Assembly (NCBI GenBank): GCA_021205485.1
Contig: JAJPXK010000045.1
Coordinates: 1 to 28,910, forward strand
Direction of reading: 5' to 3'
DNA: 28,910 bases
From: Clostridia bacterium
GTDB lineage: Bacteria; Bacillota; Clostridia; Christensenellales; Borkfalkiaceae
Shown: positions 22,735-28,910 of the stretch, one piece after another
Numbering within the stretch: the first letter of the stretch is position 1
Layout: every line of letters begins with the position of its first letter
Program-made: the position numbers and the translations under genes
The notes under the pieces: generated by a model
The model's input: the letters and a program-made list of their open reading frames with translations, nothing else
What the model was told of the DNA's origin: nothing
The model's database searches: none

Positions 22735-24264
22735 ATGACTAAAGAAAAGAAACTATCTGTCGCGGCGATAGTTGCGGCCGCGTTTTACGCCGCGGTATTT
22801 TTTATCACAGGCATATTTATATTTAAAAATATGTACTACACCTTTGCCGCCATGCCCTTTATTTTATCGGCTGTAGCCCTTTTGCCGATAATTTTTGCCA
22901 TACTTAATTGCATTCTGTTTAAAAACGGAAAAATAAGCGGCGCCGTAATTTCAGCTTCTCTGATAATGGCTTTAGGGCACTTTTTATTTGCGGCGTACGT
23001 GCTTTCTAAGCTTACATATCTTTTAATTACCGGCCTGCCCGTATTCGGCGTAATAGCGTTAGTCGCGTTGTTTGTATTTTTTATAGCTTTCTATCCTAAA
23101 TTAAACAAGGCGGCGAAGGCTGCGAGCGCCGTTATAACAGGCGTTGTTCTATTTTTTGTAAGCGTATTCGGCGTTTTAAAACTCAATTTATTTTACTTTA
23201 CCTCCGACGGGGTTGTTTTCGCCGCGGAGGACGAATACCAGATCGCGTGGTCTACCTCGGTCAAGTCCACGGGCTGCGTCACCGTAGGCGGGGTTACTTA
23301 CTGCGACGAGAGCAACGGCGAAAACCGCGTCTCTACTTTGCACAAAGTAAGCGTGCCGATGAGCGTTTTAGACCAAGAAAAGAGCTATACCATCGCCTCC
23401 GCGCCCGTATATTCCGAGGCGGCGTACCTTTCCGTAAGCGGCAGACAGCGTTCAAAAGAGTATGCTTTCCGCCCCGTTGACACATCGGACGGGCTGCAGA
23501 TTTACAACATAAGCGACAGCCACGAAGTTTTAAGCGGGACGAGCAAGGCGGCGGGCTATTTTGAAGACAAGCTTGACATCCTTATACTCAACGGCGATAT
23601 AATAAACGATGTTTCTTCCCTTTGGCAAATTTCGCTTATTTATAAACTGGCGAGCAGAATAACTGGCGGCGAGGTACCCGTGATATACTCCCGCGGCAAC
23701 CACGAATGCAACGGCAAATACGCCGACGAACTCGCCGACTACGTAGGCAGTTATAACGGCAAACTATACTACAACGTAAAACTCGGCGACGCATATTTTA
23801 CAGTGCTGGATACAAACAACGATATGCAGGATTCAAATATTCTGATATCCCCCGCGGCAAACTTCGAGACGCAGCGTAAAGAACAGACCGAATGGCTCAA
23901 TTCTCTGACGTATTTCGGCGAGGACTGCGAATACAGGTTTTTAATAGCTCATATGGCTTTCGCCTTGAGCGATTACAGCCGATTCCCCGAATGGACGGCG
24001 GAGCTTATCGCCGCAACCGACGGCAAATACGACCTTTGCATAAGCGGGCACTCGCATATTTTGGAATACAGCGAGGCGGGTACGGGAACTTCGACGAGCT
24101 ACCCCGTGATAAGGGGCTCGATACGAAGCGACACCCGTTCGCGCGGCGAGGGCGTTGACCCGACCGCCTTTACGGGTACGGCGATAACGTGCGGCGGCGG
24201 CAATATAACGGCTATGTTTACAAACAGCAAGGGTAAAGCGACGCAGACAATAATTATAAAATAG
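22735..24264 (+). CDS. Membrane protein with calcineurin-like metallophosphoesterase domain
   Basis: The 509-residue protein has five predicted membrane helices in its first 150 residues, followed by a beta-rich region and a calcineurin-like phosphoesterase domain. Metal-binding motifs in order are DSH in ISDSH (about 260), GD in LNGDI (about 288), GNHE (about 325), the His of IAHMAF and GHSH (about 440). The enzyme would hydrolyse phosphomonoesters or diesters, and the domain probably lies outside the cell after the last helix; the substrate is unknown. I chose ATG at 22735, with GGAG eight bases upstream, over the in-frame TTG six bases earlier. No good plus-strand promoter is visible in the present orientation, which fits control by the invertible segment just upstream. 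Confidence 0.87.
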   Translation: MTKEKKLSVAAIVAAAFYAAVFFITGIFIFKNMYYTFAAMPFILSAVALLPIIFAILNCILFKNGKISGAVISASLIMALGHFLFAAYVLSKLTYLLITGLPVFGVIALVALFVFFIAFYPKLNKAAKAASAVITGVVLFFVSVFGVLKLNLFYFTSDGVVFAAEDEYQIAWSTSVKSTGCVTVGGVTYCDESNGENRVSTLHKVSVPMSVLDQEKSYTIASAPVYSEAAYLSVSGRQRSKEYAFRPVDTSDGLQIYNISDSHEVLSGTSKAAGYFEDKLDILILNGDIINDVSSLWQISLIYKLASRITGGEVPVIYSRGNHECNGKYADELADYVGSYNGKLYYNVKLGDAYFTVLDTNNDMQDSNILISPAANFETQRKEQTEWLNSLTYFGEDCEYRFLIAHMAFALSDYSRFPEWTAELIAATDGKYDLCISGHSHILEYSEAGTGTSTSYPVIRGSIRSDTRSRGEGVDPTAFTGTAITCGGGNITAMFTNSKGKATQTIIIK

Positions 24265-24297
24265 CCTTTTTACATAAAAATTCACATATTATTTCAC

Positions 24298-24326
24298 AAA
24301 AAAAGGGAGCCGACGCCCCCTTTTTT
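24298..24326. terminator. Bidirectional terminator between the metallophosphatase and ppk genes
   Basis: An A-run, GGGAGC, loop CGAC, GCCCCC and a T-run form a hairpin with one mismatch. It can end transcripts from both convergent genes. Confidence 0.85.
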
Positions 24327-24341
24327 ATTACTGTTTAATTT

Positions 24342-26438
24342 TTACACGCATATAAACGAGGCGTCCTGGCTGTTCACCTTGTTTTCGCCGCCCTCTACCT
24401 TTGTATATTCGCCGTCGGGATTTAACTTTCTCGCGTTTACGTTGTCCGAAAGCATAACCTGAAGCATGCCGTAAATTTTATTTTCTATATCCTTATCCAG
24501 CACGGGCGTAGCAATCTCTACACGCCTGTCGGTATTCCTCGTCATAAGGTCGGCCGAGGAGATGTACATAATCCTGTCTTCCCCTTCGCCGAAGCAGTAA
24601 ATCCTGGAATGTTCAAGGTATCTGCCTACTATGCTTATAATCTCTATATTGTCCGTCTTGCCCTTTTTGCCGGGGGCGAGGCAGCATATGCCCCTTATAA
24701 TCAGCTTTATCTGCACGCCCGCCGCCGAGGCTTCGGCGATTTTGTCTATAATAACCTTGTCGGTAAGGCTGTTCATTTTGCCGATAAACACGCCCTTGCC
24801 GCCCGCCTTAGCCTTTTGTATTTCCCTGTCTAAAAGCTTTACTATGCGGTCTTTGAAGTACTTAGGGGCGATGGAAAGTTTGTTGTACTCGCCGTCTACG
24901 TTGCTTATAGACACATTGCGGAAGAAGGCCGCGCCGTCTTCGCCTATCTGCCTGTCGGCGGTGATTATGTTGAGGTCGGTGTACTGTTTGGCCGTGCTTT
25001 CGTTATAGTTGCCCGTGCCGAGGTGCGTTATATAGCTTATGCCGTTTTCGTCGGAGAACACTATTGAAATTATTTTGGAGTGAACCTTGTAATTTTCCAT
25101 TCCGTAGATTATATTGCAGCCCGCCTCGTGAAGCTGGCCGGCAAAGTACAGGTTGTTTTCTTCGTCGAATCGGGCGCAGAGTTCTATCACAACGGTGACG
25201 TCTATGCCGTTTTCGCTCGCCCGCTTTAACGCCTCTACAATCCTTGAGTGGTTTGCAAGGCGGTATATGGTAATTTTAATGGCGATACAGTCTTTACGCT
25301 CGGCGCATTCGTTTAAAAGGCGAATAAGAGGCTCCATGCTTTCGTACGGATAGCGAAGAAGCACGTCCTTTTTTCTCACCTCGTCAACCATGCTCGGGGC
25401 GTTTTGCAATCTGTCCGATATAACGGGCTTAAACGCGGGATATGTGAGGGTCTTTGCCAGCTCTTTATCGAGTTTTTGCGCAAGCGAGAAGAAGTATTTA
25501 TAACTGAAATTGTTGCGTACTTTATAGATGAGGCTGTCCTCTATCTCCAACGCCTCGGTTACAAACTTCATAAGCGACTTGCTTTCGCCGTTTACCTCAA
25601 GCCGTATGGCGTTTTTTATCAGCCTTGTCTCTACCATGCTTTTAAGGTACTGCGAAAAGTCGTTGTTGTACTCCATATCGGCGTCTTCTACGTACGTCTC
25701 TATGTCGGCGTTGCGGGTGACGCGGATGGTTATCGCCGACGTTACGGTGTACCCCGCGAAAGCGTAAGCGCCGAGGTTGCGGATAATCTCTTCCATGGTT
25801 ATAAAGTTAGCCTTTTTGCCCGAATTGAAGCGGTAAAGACTGTCTAACCTGTCAGAAAATTCCATTACGCCTATCATCGTATGGTCGTTTTTCTTGAGTT
25901 TATACAGCATGTAGCACTTTAAATTTTCAAAGCGGATAAGGGGGTGCTTCGCGTCTATTACCATAGGGTTTAAAAGTGACAGAACCTTCGCCGTAAAGTA
26001 CTTTTTAAGCTCCTCCTCCCTAACGGGGGAAAGCTTGTCGAATGTAAGTATGTTTACGCCGTACGCCGACAAATCCTTTTTTAATTTCGCGAAGGAATGT
26101 TCCCTCAGCTCGTAAAAACGCTGAGCGCGGGAGGCTATGGCCTCGAACTGTTCGGACGAAGTTAAATTAGTCTTGTTGTCCCTCGCCCCGGGGTGCAGGT
26201 TGCCCTCGTTGTACAGGCTCCCCATGCGGACCATAAAAAACTCGTCGAGGTTGCTGCAGAATATCGAGAGGAATTTGCCCCTCTCGATTATTGGCGTGTC
26301 TTCGTCCAGCGACTGCTCTAAAACCCGCATATTGAACTTAAGCCACGAAGCTTCGCGGTTTATGTATATGCCCTTTTTCATTTTAACCGTCTTGGCGGCC
26401 GTTTCGTCTTTTACCGTAACTTTTTTATCATAACTCAT
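24342..26438 (-). CDS. ppk1: Polyphosphate kinase 1
   Basis: The 698-residue protein has the four-domain Ppk1 layout: N-terminal YINREASWLKFNMRVLEQ, a middle head domain, and two phospholipase-D-like domains. The autophosphorylated His is in NYKVHSKII and the second conserved His in LEHSRIYCFG; Arg-rich GTGNYNESTAKQYTD is also typical. The enzyme reversibly transfers the terminal phosphate of ATP to polyphosphate. An in-frame TTG at 26483 would add 15 residues, but the ATG at 26438 has AAAGG seven bases upstream and places the family's usual N-terminus correctly. The gene follows the exopolyphosphatase-family gene at once, so synthesis and breakdown of polyphosphate are co-expressed. The shared terminator lies at 24298-24326. 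Confidence 0.95.
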   Translation of the reverse strand: MSYDKKVTVKDETAAKTVKMKKGIYINREASWLKFNMRVLEQSLDEDTPIIERGKFLSIFCSNLDEFFMVRMGSLYNEGNLHPGARDNKTNLTSSEQFEAIASRAQRFYELREHSFAKLKKDLSAYGVNILTFDKLSPVREEELKKYFTAKVLSLLNPMVIDAKHPLIRFENLKCYMLYKLKKNDHTMIGVMEFSDRLDSLYRFNSGKKANFITMEEIIRNLGAYAFAGYTVTSAITIRVTRNADIETYVEDADMEYNNDFSQYLKSMVETRLIKNAIRLEVNGESKSLMKFVTEALEIEDSLIYKVRNNFSYKYFFSLAQKLDKELAKTLTYPAFKPVISDRLQNAPSMVDEVRKKDVLLRYPYESMEPLIRLLNECAERKDCIAIKITIYRLANHSRIVEALKRASENGIDVTVVIELCARFDEENNLYFAGQLHEAGCNIIYGMENYKVHSKIISIVFSDENGISYITHLGTGNYNESTAKQYTDLNIITADRQIGEDGAAFFRNVSISNVDGEYNKLSIAPKYFKDRIVKLLDREIQKAKAGGKGVFIGKMNSLTDKVIIDKIAEASAAGVQIKLIIRGICCLAPGKKGKTDNIEIISIVGRYLEHSRIYCFGEGEDRIMYISSADLMTRNTDRRVEIATPVLDKDIENKIYGMLQVMLSDNVNARKLNPDGEYTKVEGGENKVNSQDASFICV

Positions 26439-26483
26439 AGAAATACCTTTCGGGGCGTAAATTACCCCCGCAATATGCCTCAA

Positions 26484-27587
26484 TTAATCAATTTTTTCGG
26501 TTGTAGAATCCTTGTGCGATTTACCCTTGCCCTGCTTTGTCTGCTGCGGCTTTTCGGAAGATTCCGAAGATGACTTTTTACCTTTTTTTGCGGCCTTCTG
26601 GCGGTTTTTGATATGTTCGGCAAGTTCTTCAACCGAACTTATCTCCTTTTCGCTCTTTTCGGGCTTAAGCGCCGAAAGCTCGGCCTTAATCTCGCCAGCG
26701 GAAACAAGCCTTAAAAAACCTTCCTTTACGCCGCTGTCGCTCACGACAACCGTTTTGAAGGGAATTGTCTTCAAAATCTGCACCAGAGTAAGTATTGCCA
26801 CCACTATAAAGTAAATTTTTTCAGGCGCGTTTTTTATAAGAAGGTGCGAACGGTCGGGGGCCTCGACAAGTTTTTTTGCAAGCTTGTTGAGCTTATCTGT
26901 ATCTATCGTCATATCCTCGCTTTCGGGGATATCGTAATAGTCGCGGTAAATTTCGTAGATAGAACGGTTGGTAGCCCCTACAAGTACGGCGGTGCAGTCT
27001 GCGTTTTTATCGGCTTTGCCGTGAAAATCAAGTTTGCCGAACGCCTTTTTAAGATATTTTTTTATCTTGGCGCATTCCTCTTTATTAGGGTAGACGCTTT
27101 TTACAAATTTATGCTTTAACGTAAGCGCCCCGAATTCCAGGCACTTTATGCCCTTCCTGCCCTCTTTGGTAAGGTCGCACAATTCTATGCTGGCGCCGCC
27201 TATATCTACTACGATAGGGGCGGACATATCCTTGAACGACTGGTTTGCCGCGCAGTCGCAGTAGGCCTCCGTCTCGCCGTCAAGCTGAATGATATTGGCG
27301 CCCGTGCGTTCGCGTATAATCGTAAAAACTTCGTCGGCGTTGCTTATAAAACGCATCGCGGCGGTAGATAAGACGTAAAGTTTTTCTACCCCTAATTTTA
27401 TGCACTGGTCCTGAAAAATTGCTATTCTGTCGGCAATCTTTTCTATGCCGTGTTCTGATACTTTTCCGTCCTCTATATAGCTTATGGTGGAAAGCCCTTC
27501 CCTGAATTTATAGACGGGTTTGTAAGTTTCGTCTTCCAGAACGGTCATAGACAAACTTGTAGAACTTATATCGATAACTGCTATCAT
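26484..27587 (-). CDS. ppx: Exopolyphosphatase / Ppx-GppA family phosphatase
   Basis: The 367-residue protein has the actin-like ATPase fold of Ppx/GppA: first phosphate loop AVIDISSTSLSMTVLE at the start, STAAMRFISNADEVFTIIRERTG (about 74-96), and the second loop VVDIGGASIELCDL (about 125-138) with the catalytic Glu region GETEAYCD just before. The family removes terminal phosphate from polyphosphate or hydrolyses pppGpp. The usual N-terminal DxGS(N/T) reads DISST, a small deviation. The last 60 residues form a Lys/Ser-rich low-complexity tail. CAGGAG precedes the ATG. It lies between pfk and ppk1 on one strand, 78 and about 45 bases away, without a visible terminator. Confidence 0.9.
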   Translation of the reverse strand: MIAVIDISSTSLSMTVLEDETYKPVYKFREGLSTISYIEDGKVSEHGIEKIADRIAIFQDQCIKLGVEKLYVLSTAAMRFISNADEVFTIIRERTGANIIQLDGETEAYCDCAANQSFKDMSAPIVVDIGGASIELCDLTKEGRKGIKCLEFGALTLKHKFVKSVYPNKEECAKIKKYLKKAFGKLDFHGKADKNADCTAVLVGATNRSIYEIYRDYYDIPESEDMTIDTDKLNKLAKKLVEAPDRSHLLIKNAPEKIYFIVVAILTLVQILKTIPFKTVVVSDSGVKEGFLRLVSAGEIKAELSALKPEKSEKEISSVEELAEHIKNRQKAAKKGKKSSSESSEKPQQTKQGKGKSHKDSTTEKID

Positions 27588-27665
27588 AAAAACTCCTGTT
27601 ATCTTTTACGTGAATTTATTTATATTTCAAAGCGTACGCGTTATACGCGGCCGCCCTTCGCCGCG

Positions 27666-28739
27666 TTACTGCTCGCCGAAGTATATGCCTATATCTTTCG
27701 CGAGGGTGACCATCTGGCTGTCGGCGGGGACGTATTTTGTTCTGCCCGCGATTTCGGTCAGGCTGTTGTAACTTAATTTTGAGCCGCGTACGCAAACGGT
27801 GACGCCGAACTTTCCCGCTTTGGCAAGCTGTGCTCCGTAGGCCCCTATCTCGGTGGAAAGCACCTTGTCGTATGCCGAAGGGTCGCCGCCCCTCTGGATA
27901 TGGCCTAAAACTGTGGATCGGCAGGATATGCCCGTATTCAGTTCGGCGACTGTGGCGCATCTTACGGCGGCCGAGGCGTTGCCTACCGAAGCGAGGTAAT
28001 CTTTACGCTCTTTTTTATTCATGGCGGCCTCCCTGTCGCTTATCGCGCCTTCGGCCACGGCGATTATGGTAGAGCGGCACCCCGCCTCTTTCCTCTTTTT
28101 AAGGTATTCGGCCAGGCCTGCCTCGCTGTAGCTTATTTCGGGAATAAATATGGCGTCCGCCCCGCCCGCAATGCCTGAGTAAAGGGTGAGCCAGCCGACT
28201 TTGTTGCCCATGACCTCTACAAAAAACACCCTGCTGTGGCTGTCCGCCGTGGTGCGGATGCGTTTTATGCAGTCGGCGGCGGTCTGTACCGCGGTATGGA
28301 AGCCGAAAGTTACGTCGGTGCCGTAGATGTCGTTGTCTATGGTTTTAGGCAGGCCTATAACGTTGCAGCCCTCCACCGAAAGAAGGGATGCAGTCTTGTG
28401 CGTGCCCGCCCCGCCGAGGGCTATAAGGCCGTCAAGCTTCAGCTTTTTGTAATTTTCTACCATGGCCTGGAGCCTTGTACGCTCGCCGTTGCCTGTTACA
28501 GTCATCTGCTTGTAGGGCGTACGGGTACTGCCTAAAATGGTGCCGCCTAAGTCGAGAATGTTTTCCACGTCGGCAGGGTAAAGCGGCCTGTACATCTTTT
28601 CTATAAGGCCGAGGTAGCCTTCCTCTATGCCGTAAATTTCCACGCCCTCGATATTGTTGAAGGCGTATTTGCAAAAACCGCGTATTACCGCGTTAAGCCC
28701 GGGGCAGTCTCCCCCGCTCGTTAAAATACCTAATCTCAA
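27666..28739 (-). CDS. pfkA: 6-phosphofructokinase
   Basis: The 357-residue protein begins with MRLGILTSGGDCPGLNAVIR, the phosphofructokinase signature, and has PKTIDND (131-137) with catalytic Asp135, plus the segments EVMGNKVGWL and GHIQRGGDPS. The nucleotide-site motif that normally reads GGDGS is GGAGT (109-113). The Gly at the position that separates ATP from pyrophosphate enzymes (Gly/Asp) is kept, which together with the Lys of PKTIDND points to the ATP-using group III enzymes; the preceding Asp is replaced by Ala. The start codon is TTG (28737-28739), with AGGGG upstream; the family N-terminus leaves no better start. It heads a cluster with ppx and ppk1. Confidence 0.93.
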   Translation of the reverse strand: MRLGILTSGGDCPGLNAVIRGFCKYAFNNIEGVEIYGIEEGYLGLIEKMYRPLYPADVENILDLGGTILGSTRTPYKQMTVTGNGERTRLQAMVENYKKLKLDGLIALGGAGTHKTASLLSVEGCNVIGLPKTIDNDIYGTDVTFGFHTAVQTAADCIKRIRTTADSHSRVFFVEVMGNKVGWLTLYSGIAGGADAIFIPEISYSEAGLAEYLKKRKEAGCRSTIIAVAEGAISDREAAMNKKERKDYLASVGNASAAVRCATVAELNTGISCRSTVLGHIQRGGDPSAYDKVLSTEIGAYGAQLAKAGKFGVTVCVRGSKLSYNSLTEIAGRTKYVPADSQMVTLAKDIGIYFGEQ

Positions 28740-28815
28740 TTTGTTATCCCCTTTAAGCGGCCGCGACCGCCCGTTTTATTTTAAATTTAACGGCTGTTTT
28801 TAACGTACCGATTAT

Positions 28816-28845
28816 ATTATAACACATTATTTGCAAAATGTGGAA
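28816..28845 (-). promoter_or_regulatory. Sigma-A promoter of the pfk-ppx-ppk1 cluster
   Basis: On the minus strand TATAAT (28821-28816) preceded by TGT is an excellent extended -10, with TTCCAC (28845-28840) as a weak -35 at 18 bases. The leader is about 70 bases. Confidence 0.78.
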
Positions 28846-28910
28846 ATTTTCTGTAAATATTCTTCGAAAAATTTATAGATAAAGATGTAATAAAATTTTA
28901 AAATGCCTTT

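Noticed and set aside
25404..25847. 147-codon plus-strand open frame inside ppk1
   Set aside because: Composition is typical of an antisense shadow and there is no ribosome binding site; Ppk1 is firmly identified on the minus strand.
27616..27960. 114-codon Arg-rich frame overlapping the 3' end of pfk on the same strand
   Set aside because: Low-complexity Arg/His composition in a shifted frame of a conserved enzyme gene.
1..28910. CRISPR arrays, tRNA, rRNA or riboswitches
   Set aside because: No regularly spaced repeats, cloverleaf patterns or recognisable riboswitch cores were seen in the gene-free stretches.

Overview
The window looks like a contig from a spore-former-related, probably gut-dwelling Clostridia (Bacillota). 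The signs are a SpoIVA-family protein, extended -10 sigma-A promoters with strong AGGAGG-type ribosome binding sites, and short intrinsic terminators. Family-level placement is a guess. No rRNA, tRNA or CRISPR array was seen. Most genes lie on the minus strand.

Layout. 1-922: 3' end of an ABC exporter (+). 923-1239: gene-free, with hairpins and a 19-base direct repeat. 1240-2385 (-): a shortened SpoIVA-like protein that has lost its P-loop. 2550-9700 (-): an ATP-grasp ligase, three different alpha/beta hydrolases, a ketopantoate-reductase-family protein and a GH3 beta-glucosidase. 9798-10037 (+): a small DUF378 membrane protein. 10213-11157 (-): a transglutaminase-like protein. 11228-15041 (-): a MacB/FtsX-type ABC transporter with its MarR regulator and a candidate operator.

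15244-21514 (-) is the most remarkable part. Seven closely spaced genes run from one clear promoter (21578-21606) to one strong terminator (15193-15223). In transcription order they encode an SPFH protein with zinc ribbons, a one-span membrane protein, two small charged helical proteins that look like ESCRT-III subunits (one ending in a MIM1-like motif), a TIR protein with zinc ribbon, TPR and two membrane spans, a Vps4/katanin-type AAA ATPase with an MIT-like N-terminal domain, and a zinc-ribbon trypsin-like protease. I read this as a bacterial ESCRT-like membrane-remodelling or membrane-damage system with a TIR effector and a protease. It recalls the B. subtilis pspA-ydjG-ydjH-ydjI operon, but with a Vps4-type motor.

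21685-24264 (+) holds a tyrosine recombinase broken by a one-base frameshift. Next comes a 156-bp segment bounded by 22-base inverted repeats and containing a near-consensus promoter that currently points away from the downstream gene, a membrane metallophosphatase. This has the architecture of an invertible-promoter (phase-variation) switch in the OFF state.

24342-28739 (-) is a pfk - ppx - ppk1 cluster joining glycolysis and polyphosphate metabolism. All functions are assigned by reading protein motifs; no database search was possible.
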